From Rhodoferax lacus (GTDB taxonomy: Bacteria > Pseudomonadota > Gammaproteobacteria > Burkholderiales > Burkholderiaceae_C): DNA of 64,000 bases. The position numbers and the translations under genes were made by a program. The stretch's first letter is position 1; each line of letters starts with the position of its first letter. Where the stretch lies: the NCBI RefSeq assembly GCF_003415675.1, contig NZ_QFZK01000016.1, positions 1 to 64,000 of the forward strand. The letters run 5' to 3'. Under the pieces are notes generated by a model, which was not told the DNA's origin, made no database searches, and saw nothing but the letters and a program-made list of their open reading frames with translations. This document shows positions 1-8,182 of the stretch, one piece after another.

Positions 1-584
1 AGAGGTAGGTGGTCTGCGTACTTGGCGACCAGCACCTGGGCCAGCAGTCCGGTGGTGGGGATGCCTTTGTCGATGACATGGGCCGGCACCGGGGCCTGCA
101 CAATGGTCTCGCATTGGCTGCAAGCCCACTTGCCACGGACATGGCGCTCCACGCTGAAGACACCGGGCACGTAGTCCAGCTTCTCGGCCACGTCCTCACC
201 AATGCGTTTCAATTGGCAGCCGCATTGGCAGGTCGTGGAATCGGGTTCGTGACGAATCTCACGGCGTGGGAGATTGGCCGGCAAGGGTTGACGTTTGGCT
301 TGTTGCTTGGTCTGCGGTGCCGAGGCTTGTTGGGTATTGAGCGCGTCGATGGCATCCGCCACAGCGGCCAGGTCGGCGTCAATCTCGTCTTCGAGCAAGC
401 TGCGTTGTTCGCTGTTGAAGCGCTCGGACTGGGCCGCAAACTTCATGCGCTTGAGCAGTGCGTTCTCGTAGCTGAGCTTCTCCAGCAGCGCACTCTGGTG
501 GCGCAGTTGCCCCATCAATCGCGCTGCCATCTCGCGCAGTTGCTCTGCGCTCAATTCGTCCAAGGAATGCTGATCCACCACCAT
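1..584 (-). CDS. tnpC: IS66 transposase TnpC, N-terminal part (truncated by window edge)
   Basis: An open minus-strand frame starts at ATG 584 (MVVDQHSLDELSAEQL) and runs off the left edge after 194 codons. The first ~60 residues form the leucine-rich coiled coil typical of IS66 TnpC (LLEKLSYENALLKRMKFAAQ). Next comes the IS66 zinc-binding segment, CQCGCQLKRIGEDVAEKLDY followed by a WACSQC pair. The DDE catalytic domain would lie outside the window. It starts about 80 bp downstream of tnpB on the same strand. Family assignment is firm; whether the transposase is intact cannot be judged. Confidence 0.88.
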   Translation of the reverse strand, partial: MVVDQHSLDELSAEQLREMAARLMGQLRHQSALLEKLSYENALLKRMKFAAQSERFNSEQRSLLEDEIDADLAAVADAIDALNTQQASAPQTKQQAKRQPLPANLPRREIRHEPDSTTCQCGCQLKRIGEDVAEKLDYVPGVFSVERHVRGKWACSQCETIVQAPVPAHVIDKGIPTTGLLAQVLVAKYADHLP

Positions 585-665
585 GGGCGCTACTGTGCCA
601 GTACAGCAGCACACCCACCATTGGCACATCTCCCAATTGGCAGCAGATACCAATACCTACGACGA

Positions 666-998
666 TCACACCACGGTAATGACACCTGCCTGCCCCACGC
701 GTTGCCACGGCAGGCCCAATACCAGCGCATCAAGCTGGACCCGCTCCAGGCTGCGGTGGGTGTCGCAGTCGGAAGCCCAGACAAACTTGCCCTGATGCAG
801 CCTGCGTGCTGCCAGCCAGATGCCAATGCCATCGTGCACCAGGATCTTGAGCCGGTTAGCTCGCTTGTTGGCAAACACATAGGCATGGTGCGGCTGGGCA
901 GCACCGAAGACGGCAACCACGCGGGCCAGTGCAGAGTCCGTCCCGGCGCGCATGTCCAGCGGCGCTGTCGCCAGCCAGGCCGAGTCGATACGGATCAA
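666..998 (-). CDS. tnpB: IS66 accessory protein TnpB (Orf2)
   Basis: A 110-residue protein of normal TnpB length with the family core: RIDSAWLATAPLDMRAGTDS, then VVAVFGAAQPHHAYVFANKR, HDGIGIWLAARRL and QGKFVW. The C-terminus LGLPWQRVGQAGVITVV is also characteristic. TnpB is required for transposition of IS66 elements, but its biochemical role is not settled. The start ATG overlaps the tnpA stop codon (ATGA), so the two are probably translationally coupled. Confidence 0.9.
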   Translation of the reverse strand: MIRIDSAWLATAPLDMRAGTDSALARVVAVFGAAQPHHAYVFANKRANRLKILVHDGIGIWLAARRLHQGKFVWASDCDTHRSLERVQLDALVLGLPWQRVGQAGVITVV

Positions 999-1411
999 CG
1001 CAGCAACTCACGCAGCACTTGAGCGCATTGGGCTGCACCAGAGAGTGGCCAGTGCACGCTCACCGTTGCGCCGCCACGTTGGATCTCGATGTGAATGGTC
1101 TGTGCGGTGGTATCAGGTTCGACCGGCCTTTGCAGGTTTGGGACTGAGCTTGAACCGGTAGCCGCTGAAGCCTGCAGCTGCAGCGGAACGAAGGCCGAGG
1201 CTGTTTGCTGCAAATCGATCAGCATCTGACGCTGTCGTTCCTCACGCATCCACCGGTGCACCATGTTCGGATTAATTCCATGGCCCAACGCAATGCCCGC
1301 CAGGGATGCACCCGGCTGGCGGCATTGCTCCAGCACCGATGCCTTGAACTCCACGCTGTACTCACGCCGGCGAGGGCGCGCCACTGTCGACACTTGATTC
1401 ATAGTCTCCAT
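995..1411 (-). CDS. tnpA: IS66 TnpA (helix-turn-helix Orf1 protein)
   Basis: A 138-residue protein beginning METMNQVSTVARPRRREYSV. Its N-terminal half carries the Tnp_1-like helix-turn-helix also seen in IS3 OrfA (FKASVLEQCRQPGASLAGIA, then GINPNMVHRWMREERQR). The C-terminal half is the variable IS66 extension. The start at 1411 is supported by an AAGGAG ribosome-binding site 5 nt upstream on the minus strand. It is the first gene of the tnpABC operon. No promoter or terminal repeat is recognisable upstream, where the truncated DUF1178 gene begins almost at once. Confidence 0.88.
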   Translation of the reverse strand: METMNQVSTVARPRRREYSVEFKASVLEQCRQPGASLAGIALGHGINPNMVHRWMREERQRQMLIDLQQTASAFVPLQLQASAATGSSSVPNLQRPVEPDTTAQTIHIEIQRGGATVSVHWPLSGAAQCAQVLRELLR

Positions 1412-1430
1412 GATCTCCTTCGTGGGGACG

Positions 1431-1760
1431 ATGCCTGATCATGGCGATCGATTCAACATGGGATTGCCGGACGCATACGGCCCGGCCACCCCTGCTGCCG
1501 GTGCCCAGGCTGTCGCTCTGGCCTCTGCCGATGCATCCCTCACCGCCGCCTGGTTGGAGCTGTCGCAACGCATTGTGGCCAGTACCCAGGACGTTGGCGA
1601 CAGCTTTGCCGAAGAGGCGCGCAAGATGCACTATGGCGAGACCGAGGAGCGTGCCATCCGGGGCCAGGCCACGGTGGATGAGGCGCGCGCCCTGGTGGAA
1701 GAGGGCATAGACATCCTGCCTGTAGCCCTGTCGCAGTCGCTGAAAAAAATCCTGCAATAA
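1431..1760 (+). pseudogene. DUF1178 family gene, 5' end lost at the IS66 junction
   Basis: The C-terminal half matches DUF1178: QDVGDSFAEEARKMHYGETE, then ERAIRGQATVDEARALVEEG and a short tail ending KKILQ. Family members have a further ~50 N-terminal residues with two CxxC-type pairs forming a zinc ribbon. These are absent, and the frame instead runs into the IS66 DNA. Family-like sequence seems to start near RFNMGLPDAY (about 1449). In-frame ATGs at 1410, 1431 and 1458 could still give a product without the zinc ribbon. The reading frame is otherwise clean, suggesting recent damage. The function of DUF1178 is unknown. Confidence 0.75.
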
Positions 1761-1797
1761 GGGGGCAGGGCCCAAGGGCCCCGCGACCCTCGCCCGC

Positions 1798-3126
1798 TCA
1801 GGGGTAGAGGCCGCGCAGCTCGCGTGCCCGCAGGATGCGGGTGCAGGCCACGATAAAGGTAGCAGTGCGCAGGCTCACCTTCTTGTCCTGCGCCACCTGC
1901 CAGACGCCGGTAAAGGCCTCCTTCATGATGCGCACCAGACGGGCGTTGATCTCGTCCTCGCTCCAGAAGAAGCTGGAGAAGTCCTGCACCCACTCAAAGT
2001 AGCTCACCGTCACACCGCCCGCATTGGCAATCACGTCAGGCAGTACCAGGATGTTGCGCGATTGCAGGATGTCATCGGCCTCAGGTGTAGTGGGGCCATT
2101 GGCACCTTCGATCACCATGCGCGCCTTAATGCGCCCGGCATTCGACGCGTTGATTTGCTGCTCCAGTGCCGCCGGAATCAGGATGTCGCAGTCCACGTCC
2201 CAGAAGGCATCGTTGGCCAGCACCTCGGCCTTGGCAAAGCCGGCCACTGTGCCCTTGGCTGCCACATGCTCCAGCAACAGGGGCACATCCAGGCCCGACT
2301 CCTGGTAAATGGTGCCGCCGTGGTCCTGCACCGCCACCACGCGCGCGCCAGCCTGTGCAAACAGCTTGGCGGCAATGCCCCCCACATTGCCAAAGCCCTG
2401 TACCGCCAAACGGGCATGGCTGATGTCCAGCTCAATGTGGCGCGCTGCCTCCACGCCCACGGTGAACACGCCGCGGCCGGTTGCCTCGCGCCGACCCAAC
2501 GAGCCGCCCAAGTCGACTGGCTTGCCGGTCACCACGCCAGTGGCGGTGGCGCCTTCGTTCATGGAGTAGGTGTCCATCATCCAGGCCATGATCTGCTCGT
2601 TGGTGTTGACGTCGGGTGCCGGAATGTCCTTGGTTGGCCCGATGATGATGCCGATCTCGCTGGTGTAGCGGCGCGTCATGCGCTCCAGCTCGCCGCGCGA
2701 CAGCGTCTTGGGGTCTACGCGAATCCCGCCCTTGGCGCCGCCGTAGGGCACGTTGACGGCCGCGTTCTTCACCGACATCCAGGCCGACAGGGCCATCACC
2801 TCGGACAGCGTCACGTCCTGGTGAAAGCGCACGCCGCCCTTGCCAGGGCCGCGCGACACATTGTGCTGTACCCGGTAGCCCTCGAAGTGGGCAATGGTGC
2901 CGTTGTCCAGTTCAATCGGCACATCCACAATCAGCGCGCGCTTGGGGCGCTTCAGGGTCTCGGCCCAGCGCGCCAGATGGCCCAGGTAGGGAATGACGCG
3001 GTCCACCTGTTGCAGGTAGACGCCCCAGGGGCCCAGGTTATCACTCTGCAAATACGAGGGCAGGGGGTGGCCGTAGGGGTTGGTGATAACGGCGGGCTTA
3101 TGGCCGCCGGGTGTGTCTGTTGTCAT
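1798..3126 (-). CDS. gdhA: Glu/Leu/Phe/Val dehydrogenase family: glutamate dehydrogenase
   Basis: 442 residues; reversible oxidative deamination of glutamate to 2-oxoglutarate and ammonia in the cytosol. The dimerisation/catalytic domain contains [13 protein letters not shown] with catalytic Lys132 and PAPDVNT with Asp172. The Rossmann domain has GFGNVGG at 244-250. The start is ATG 3126, preceded by AAGGAG 6 nt upstream; an in-frame upstream extension of 16 codons lacks an RBS. Length and sequence fit the hexameric catabolic-type enzymes; NAD versus NADP preference cannot be read safely. It stands alone, convergent with the DUF1178 remnant. A LysR-type dyad (3203-3229) lies about 80 bp upstream. 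Confidence 0.93.
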   Translation of the reverse strand: MTTDTPGGHKPAVITNPYGHPLPSYLQSDNLGPWGVYLQQVDRVIPYLGHLARWAETLKRPKRALIVDVPIELDNGTIAHFEGYRVQHNVSRGPGKGGVRFHQDVTLSEVMALSAWMSVKNAAVNVPYGGAKGGIRVDPKTLSRGELERMTRRYTSEIGIIIGPTKDIPAPDVNTNEQIMAWMMDTYSMNEGATATGVVTGKPVDLGGSLGRREATGRGVFTVGVEAARHIELDISHARLAVQGFGNVGGIAAKLFAQAGARVVAVQDHGGTIYQESGLDVPLLLEHVAAKGTVAGFAKAEVLANDAFWDVDCDILIPAALEQQINASNAGRIKARMVIEGANGPTTPEADDILQSRNILVLPDVIANAGGVTVSYFEWVQDFSSFFWSEDEINARLVRIMKEAFTGVWQVAQDKKVSLRTATFIVACTRILRARELRGLYP

Positions 3127-3202
3127 GCTGGCTCCTTGAAGTACGGGGGATAGCCAGCACTGTAGGCCTGCCAATTCAAGCTGTCCAAGGCCGTTTAAGG
3201 CT

Positions 3203-3229
3203 TCAACTATGCAAAATATTTATAGTTGA
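3203..3229. promoter_or_regulatory. candidate LysR-type operator upstream of gdhA
   Basis: Perfect 8-bp inverted arms, TCAACTAT and ATAGTTGA, are separated by 11 bp; a further base pair matches beyond one mismatch. The T-N11-A architecture is that of LysR-family regulators. It lies 77-103 bp upstream of the gdhA start, and the AT-rich spacer (CAAAATATTT) could also contain promoter elements. No LysR gene is in the window, so the regulator is unknown. Confidence 0.5.
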
Positions 3230-3259
3230 GGTTGTGTGCTTAGGGTGACCCTGTGGGCT

Positions 3260-3664
3260 TCAAACCGACTGGTTGACGAAGCGCCCCGTGCTGGGCGCCT
3301 GGCTGGTTTTTGACCAGGCCTCACTGGCCACTGCCTTGGCGCTGGCTGTCACGGTCAAAGGATTGGCCGCAGGCTTGCTGGCAGGTGCCAGGGCCGCCTC
3401 TGTTTGGTTGGTGGAGGCAGAAGCTATCTGCTTGCGCACTTGCGCGCTGTAGGTGTTCTCTGCCTGCGCTACTTGCGCGCCCACACTGCTGACCCTGGCC
3501 TGGCTCTGCTGCGCCTCCTGTTCGGCCTGTTCGGCCTCGGTGCGCAGTTGTCTGGCGTTGGCTTCGGCCTGGTCGGCATCCCTGCGTGCCTGCTCCAGCC
3601 GGGAGCGTCCCTGCCAGACCTGAGAGGGCGGCGTGGCGTAACTGGTGGCGGCGATGGCAACCAT
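3260..3664 (-). CDS. hypothetical protein with Ala/Gln/Glu-rich coiled coil
   Basis: 134 residues that I do not recognise. Residues ~20-75 form a highly charged heptad-like stretch (QARRDADQAEANARQLRTEA and QAEQEAQQSQARVSSVGAQV), predicted coiled coil. The C-terminal ~50 residues are Ala/Ser/Thr/Pro-rich and low in complexity. There is no signal peptide or membrane segment. It lies 29 bp downstream of another small unknown gene (3694-3906) on the same strand, so the two are probably co-transcribed. The frame is the only sensible one here, but the gene call rests on composition and context. Confidence 0.55.
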   Translation of the reverse strand: MVAIAATSYATPPSQVWQGRSRLEQARRDADQAEANARQLRTEAEQAEQEAQQSQARVSSVGAQVAQAENTYSAQVRKQIASASTNQTEAALAPASKPAANPLTVTASAKAVASEAWSKTSQAPSTGRFVNQSV

Positions 3665-3693
3665 GGTCTAAAGCCTGTCAGGCAAGAGCCAAC

Positions 3694-3906
3694 TCAGGCC
3701 TTCACGTTCAATAGCTGGCCCACGATCTCGCCCCGGGTGTTGACGGTGGCGCGAGGTGGTGGCTGCACTTCGGCCTTTTTGGCCGCAAGGGCTTGCGCCT
3801 GGGTTTCAGGGTTGGACCTTGGCTCGGTGCGCTCCGTGCGCTCGACGCGTTTGCTGGCTTGTGGGGCCTGCAGAGCCTGGCTGGATGAAGTTTTGACAGC
3901 TTCCAT
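3694..3906 (-). CDS. small hypothetical protein
   Basis: 70 residues from ATG 3906 (MEAVKTSSSQALQAPQASKR), preceded by an AGGAAGG ribosome-binding site. A longer frame begins at 3942 without such a site. The sequence is polar and charged, rich in Gln/Ala/Glu/Arg, and ends RGEIVGQLLNVKA. No domain is recognised. It lies immediately upstream of the coiled-coil gene and is transcribed away from the ABC exporter gene end. It may be restricted to related genera. Confidence 0.5.
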   Translation of the reverse strand: MEAVKTSSSQALQAPQASKRVERTERTEPRSNPETQAQALAAKKAEVQPPPRATVNTRGEIVGQLLNVKA

Positions 3907-4001
3907 GGAGAACCTTCCTTGGGCGTTTATCTGGTGCGACAAGTGTAGGGCGGCACCCTGCGGAATTCAAGCTCGCTTTCAATGAGGCCGGGTGGGACGC
4001 C

Positions 4002-5777
4002 TCAGACGTTGAACTGCAGTGCCGCCAGCCCGGCATACACGCCGCCCAGCGCGACCAGTTCGGCGTGCGTGCCTTGCTCCACCAGGCGGCCGTGGTCCAG
4101 CACCACAATCCGGTCGGCCTTTTGCACGGTGGCCAGACGGTGGGCAATCACCAGCGTCGTGCGGTCGCGCATGGCGGACTCCAGCGCGTCCTGCACCACG
4201 CGTTCGCTCTCGGCGTCCAGCGCGCTGGTGGCTTCGTCCAGCAGAAGCAGGGGCGGGTTCTTCAGCATGGCGCGCGCAATGGCAATGCGCTGGCGCTGTC
4301 CGCCCGAGAGGCGCACACCGCGCTCGCCCAGGAAGGTGTCATAACCCTCGGGCAGGGCGCGGATGAAGCTGTCGGCAAAGGCGGCCGTGGCGGCGGCGTG
4401 CACCTCGGCATCGCTGGCGTCCGGCCGGCCGTAGCGGATGTTCTCCAGCGCCGAGGTGGAGAAAATCACCGCGTCCTGCGGGACGATGCCCACGCGCTGG
4501 CGCAGCGCCTCCAATGACATCTGGCGCGTGTCCACACCGTCCAGGACAATGGCGCCGCTTTGTGGGTCATAAAAGCGCAGCAACAGCTGGAACACCGTGC
4601 TCTTGCCCGCACCGCTCGGCCCCACGATGGCCACTGTCTGGCCGGGTTCTATCTTGAGTGAAAAGTCGGAGAGTGCCGCCTGGTTGGGGCGCGACGGGTA
4701 GTTAAAGCCTATGTCCGCAAACTGGATGGCACTGCCCGCCACCGGCATGGCCGCCGTGACCGGATGCGCCGGCGAGGTGACCGGCGACTGCGTGCCCAAG
4801 AGTTCCATCAGGCGCTCGGTGGCACCGGCTGCGCGCAGCAGGTCGCCATAAACCTCGCCCAGCACCGCAAAGGCACCGGCCAGGATGATCACGTACACCA
4901 CCGTCTGCCCCAAGTGCCCGGCCGTAATCGTTCCAGCCATCACCGCCTGCGTGCCCTGGTACAGGCCCCATAGCAGCGCGGCCGAGGTGGCGATGATGAT
5001 GAAGGCCACCAGCACCGAGCGCGCACGGGTGCGGCGAATGGCGGTCTCAAAGGCGTTGCCGGTGGCGGTGTTGAAGCGGGCGGACTCGCGGCCTTCTGCG
5101 GTGTAGCTCTGCACCACGGGAATCGCGTTGAGCACCTCGGCGGCAATCGCGCTGGAGTCGGCAATGCGGTCCTGGCTGGCGCGCGAGAGCTTGCGCACGC
5201 GCCGGCCAAACCACAGGGCGGGCACCACGATGCACACCAGCACGCCGGCCACACCCAGCATCACCACCGGATTGGTCCAGACCAGAATGCCCAGGGCGCC
5301 CAGGCCCATCACCAGATTGCGCAGGCCCATGCTCAGAGAGGAGCCGACCACGGTCTGCACCAGCGTGGTGTCGGCCGACAGGCGCGAGAGCACCTCGCCG
5401 GTTTGCGTGGTCTCGAAGAACTCGGGGCTTTGGTGCAGCACATGGCTGTAGACGGCATTGCGCAGGTCAGCCGTGACGCGCTCGCCCAACCAGCTCACCA
5501 TATAAAAGCGCCCGGCCGAAAACACACCCAGGGCCACGGCCACGGCAAACAGCAAACCAAAGTGCTCGCGCAGGGCCATCACCTGGTCGCCCTTGTTGGC
5601 CTGCATCAGCCCGCTGTCTATCAGGCTGCGCAGCGCCAGCGGAAAGGCCAGCGTGGCCATGGCCGCCAGCACCAGAAAGCACAGGGCCAGTCCTATGCGT
5701 CCGCGGTAGGGTGTGAGGAACGGCAACAGGCCGGAGAGGGATTTGGGGTTGCTGGCCTTGGGGCGTTCTTTGGTCAT
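4002..5777 (-). CDS. MsbA-like ABC exporter (fused membrane and ATPase domains)
   Basis: 591 residues, the usual length of a half-size type IV ABC exporter. Residues ~15-310 hold six transmembrane helices (LALCFLVLAAMATLAFPLAL is the first). The nucleotide-binding domain follows, with Walker A GPSGAGKST, signature LSGGQRQR (~492) and Walker B LLLLDEATSALD, then the H-loop in VIAHRLATV. It would work as a homodimer in the inner membrane exporting a lipid or drug. Substrate cannot be deduced; it could equally be a multidrug exporter. It is monocistronic as far as visible, with no clear RBS before ATG 5777. Confidence 0.88.
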   Translation of the reverse strand: MTKERPKASNPKSLSGLLPFLTPYRGRIGLALCFLVLAAMATLAFPLALRSLIDSGLMQANKGDQVMALREHFGLLFAVAVALGVFSAGRFYMVSWLGERVTADLRNAVYSHVLHQSPEFFETTQTGEVLSRLSADTTLVQTVVGSSLSMGLRNLVMGLGALGILVWTNPVVMLGVAGVLVCIVVPALWFGRRVRKLSRASQDRIADSSAIAAEVLNAIPVVQSYTAEGRESARFNTATGNAFETAIRRTRARSVLVAFIIIATSAALLWGLYQGTQAVMAGTITAGHLGQTVVYVIILAGAFAVLGEVYGDLLRAAGATERLMELLGTQSPVTSPAHPVTAAMPVAGSAIQFADIGFNYPSRPNQAALSDFSLKIEPGQTVAIVGPSGAGKSTVFQLLLRFYDPQSGAIVLDGVDTRQMSLEALRQRVGIVPQDAVIFSTSALENIRYGRPDASDAEVHAAATAAFADSFIRALPEGYDTFLGERGVRLSGGQRQRIAIARAMLKNPPLLLLDEATSALDAESERVVQDALESAMRDRTTLVIAHRLATVQKADRIVVLDHGRLVEQGTHAELVALGGVYAGLAALQFNV

Positions 5778-5846
5778 GGGCTTTTATGTGAAGGCAGTGT
5801 TCAATTTTGCAAGCGGTGGGGGCAAAGCTTTCGCTTCCCGTGGGGG

Positions 5847-7019
5847 CTACATTTTCAGGGGCGCGGCGTAGCCGGTCATCTCCAGATAGCCGCGTCCCAC
5901 TTTGTGCCCATTGCTGTCCCACACCTCGCACAGGCCCTCCCAGTAAATCGCGCCGGTGGAGTTGCGGCTGTCGAGTTCCTGGTTGTCCACCAGGGCACGC
6001 ACCATATAGAAGTCGGCTGGTGTGCGCACCAGCCATTCCACCGGGTAACTGGCGCGGCTGCTCGGGCTGCGCCACAGGCGCTGGGGCTTGAAGGTCACCT
6101 CGCCGCGGCTGAAGGTGTACAGGCTGGTTCCCGCACGGAACGAGCCGCCGTCCCACAGCGCCGCACCGTTCTTGTCGCGCAGCTGGAAGGCGGTGAGCGC
6201 ACTGCCATCAAACAGGTTGATGCCCAGCCAGTCCCAGCCCACGGCGCCTGTGGGCAGCATCTCATCGCTCCACTCGTGGTCCAACCAGGCGGTGCTGCCT
6301 GCGCCAACGGCCAATGCCTTGCCCTGCAGGCTGAGGCTGCCGCTCACCTGCAGCTGCGGCAGGCTGTAGTAGTAGCTGGTCTGGCGCGGCTCGGGCCCCT
6401 TGCGCGACAGGCCTTGCTGGCCCTGCAGCAGCAGCGGCTGGGTGGCGGCAAAGCGCAGGTCCATGGCAAAGTCCTGGGTGCGCAACTGGGCACGCAGGTC
6501 CGCGCCATCACGCAGCAGCGACCAGTCGTTCAACACCACGCCGGTATTGAGCGCACTGGCCGAGGCGGTGTCCGCCGGGTTGTCTCCGGGTGCCTCACCC
6601 GACCAGCGCGCAATACGCTGGTCATGCCACAGGTGCGTGGCCCGCACATCGGTAATGGCCGCATGGGCAAACAGCAAGTGCCTGGCCGCCAGGCGCGACT
6701 GCAGGCCTTGCGTGGTGTCCACGCGGCTGCGAAAAAAAGTGATCTGGAAACCATAGGCCGCATCGGGCGCTGTGGCTGCGGCCGATTGGGCACTGCCCGA
6801 ACCAGCCGCGCTGGCCCAGCCGGTGAGGTACCACCACTCGGTCTGGAAATCCAGATGGGCCCCGGCATCGCGCGGAAACTTCAGCGTCCGGGGCTTGGCT
6901 TCTGCCGGGGCCGCCAGCGCGACTGCCTGCCCCAGGCCGCCGCCCAAGCCAAGCCCAGCACCAGCGGCCAGCCACTGGCGGCGGCTGGCAAAAAGACCCG
7001 TAGGCAGGGGCAAGCGCAC
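5847..7019 (-). CDS. Tat-exported lipocalin-like (CrtC/AttH-type) protein
   Basis: 390 residues from a GTG at 7019 that lies just inside the end of the upstream gene (stop at 7024), so the genes overlap. The N-terminus has a twin-arginine signal: SRRQWL at 12-17, a Gly/Ala-rich hydrophobic stretch and an ALAAPAEA cleavage region. The mature part resembles the lipocalin-like hydrolase family that includes carotenoid 1,2-hydratase and AttH, with FQTEWWYLTGW, AWLDHEWSDE and a C-terminal GYLEMTGY. In other proteobacteria AttH-like genes sit next to FtsX-type ABC transporters, as here. A carotenoid role is not indicated because no carotenoid genes are nearby. The substrate is probably an exported lipid-like molecule (inference). 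Confidence 0.75.
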   Translation of the reverse strand: MRLPLPTGLFASRRQWLAAGAGLGLGGGLGQAVALAAPAEAKPRTLKFPRDAGAHLDFQTEWWYLTGWASAAGSGSAQSAAATAPDAAYGFQITFFRSRVDTTQGLQSRLAARHLLFAHAAITDVRATHLWHDQRIARWSGEAPGDNPADTASASALNTGVVLNDWSLLRDGADLRAQLRTQDFAMDLRFAATQPLLLQGQQGLSRKGPEPRQTSYYYSLPQLQVSGSLSLQGKALAVGAGSTAWLDHEWSDEMLPTGAVGWDWLGINLFDGSALTAFQLRDKNGAALWDGGSFRAGTSLYTFSRGEVTFKPQRLWRSPSSRASYPVEWLVRTPADFYMVRALVDNQELDSRNSTGAIYWEGLCEVWDSNGHKVGRGYLEMTGYAAPLKM

Positions 7020-7023
7020 AGCT

Positions 7024-8139
7024 CTACCGCAGGGCTGCACGTATACGCGCCTGGGCTTCGCTGCAGTCACCCAGCTGCGCCTGCACCCAGGCGGCGTCGT
7101 GGTAGCTGGGCAGGTAGCGCTCACCGGCATCGCACAGCAGCGAGAGGATGGAACCCTGCTCCCCGCGCGCGCGCATCTCGGCTGCCAGCGTGAGCATGCC
7201 CACCAGATTGGTGCCGGTGGAGGGCCCGACCTTGCGCCCCAGCAGGGCTGAGAGTTCACGCATGGCGGCCACCGAATCCACATCGGCGACTTCGAGCATG
7301 CGGTCCACCACGCTGCGCACAAAGCTGGCCTCCACGCGCGGACGGCCTATGCCCTCGATGCGCGAGCCCGCACCCTTGAGTGTGCGGTCGCCGCTCCGGT
7401 GGTAGGCGCCAAACACCGAGCCCACCGGGTCCGGCACGCACAGCTGCGTGGCATGGCGCTGGTAGCGCAGGAAGCGGCCAATGGTGGCGCTGGTGCCGCC
7501 CGTTCCTGCACCCACCACCACCCAGCGTGGCACCGGATGGCGTTCATGCGCCATCTGGCTGAACATGCTTTGCGCGATGTTGTTGTTGCCGCGCCAGTCG
7601 GTGGCGCGCTCGGCGTAGGTGAACTGGTCCATGTAGTGGCCGCCGGTGGCGTCCGCTATGGCCTGTGCGCGGGCGTAGACCTCGGCTGCGGTGTCCACCA
7701 GCTCGCAGCGTCCGCCGTAAAAGGTGATCTGGGCAATCTTTTCAGGCGAGGTGCTGCGTGCCATCACCGCCACAAAGGGCAGGCCCAAGAGGCGCGCGAA
7801 GTAGGCTTCGCTCACAGCCGTGGAGCCGCTGGAGGCCTCCACGATGGTGGAGCCCGCATGCACCCAGCCATTGCACAGCGCATACAAAAAAAGCGAGCGC
7901 GCCAGCCGGTGCTTGAGGCTGCCGGTGGGGTGGGTGGACTCGTCCTTGAGGTACAGGTCAATGCCAGCCTCGGCCAGCACCGGCAGGGGCAGGGGAATCA
8001 GGTGGGTGTCGGCGCTGCGCTGGTAGTCGGCCTCGATGCGGCTGATGGCCTGGCTCAGCCAGGCCTGGGCCGCAGCTTCAGGCGTGGGCGCATTGCTGTC
8101 GTGGCGAAGAGGGTGGTCTGGCGGGCTGCGGTGGGGCAT
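7024..8139 (-). CDS. PLP-dependent cysteine synthase/cysteine desulfhydrase family (Cds1-like)
   Basis: 371 residues, fold-type II PLP enzyme. The PLP lysine is Lys76 in [24 protein letters not shown] binds the substrate carboxylate, and GAGTGGTS binds the cofactor phosphate. The segment [19 protein letters not shown] and the [13 protein letters not shown] motif are typical of the Cds1 group of L-cysteine desulfhydrases rather than of CysK or CysM. The likely reaction releases H2S, pyruvate and ammonia from cysteine. ATG 8139 was chosen; an upstream in-frame TTG at 8154 is possible. It lies between the lipocalin-like gene and the permease in one minus-strand cluster, an odd partner for a transporter. 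Confidence 0.8.
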   Translation of the reverse strand: MPHRSPPDHPLRHDSNAPTPEAAAQAWLSQAISRIEADYQRSADTHLIPLPLPVLAEAGIDLYLKDESTHPTGSLKHRLARSLFLYALCNGWVHAGSTIVEASSGSTAVSEAYFARLLGLPFVAVMARSTSPEKIAQITFYGGRCELVDTAAEVYARAQAIADATGGHYMDQFTYAERATDWRGNNNIAQSMFSQMAHERHPVPRWVVVGAGTGGTSATIGRFLRYQRHATQLCVPDPVGSVFGAYHRSGDRTLKGAGSRIEGIGRPRVEASFVRSVVDRMLEVADVDSVAAMRELSALLGRKVGPSTGTNLVGMLTLAAEMRARGEQGSILSLLCDAGERYLPSYHDAAWVQAQLGDCSEAQARIRAALR

Positions 8140-8182
8140 TGCCCATCTTAGCAAGCGGCAAACGCCAACGCTGCCCCGGGGT

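Larger units (their letters stand above)
1..1450 (-). mobile_element. IS66-family insertion sequence, partial (runs off the left edge)
   Basis: Three consecutive minus-strand genes match the tnpA-tnpB-tnpC order of IS66 elements, and tnpA/tnpB overlap by 4 bp as usual in the family. The tnpC end lies outside the window. The tnpA-side terminus must fall between the tnpA start (1411) and the point where DUF1178 homology begins (about 1449). I cannot see an IS66-type GTAA/TTAC terminus there, and only about 40 bp separate tnpA from the flanking gene, so this end may itself be trimmed. The right boundary is approximate. Confidence 0.85.

Noticed and set aside
9-1022. 337-codon plus-strand frame across the IS66 element
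   Set aside because: Antisense to tnpC and tnpB, which have unambiguous family motifs on the minus strand.
5847-7322. Long N-terminal extension of the lipocalin-like protein
   Set aside because: The extra ~100 residues are an out-of-frame reading of the Cds1-like gene; the twin-arginine signal marks the start near 7019.
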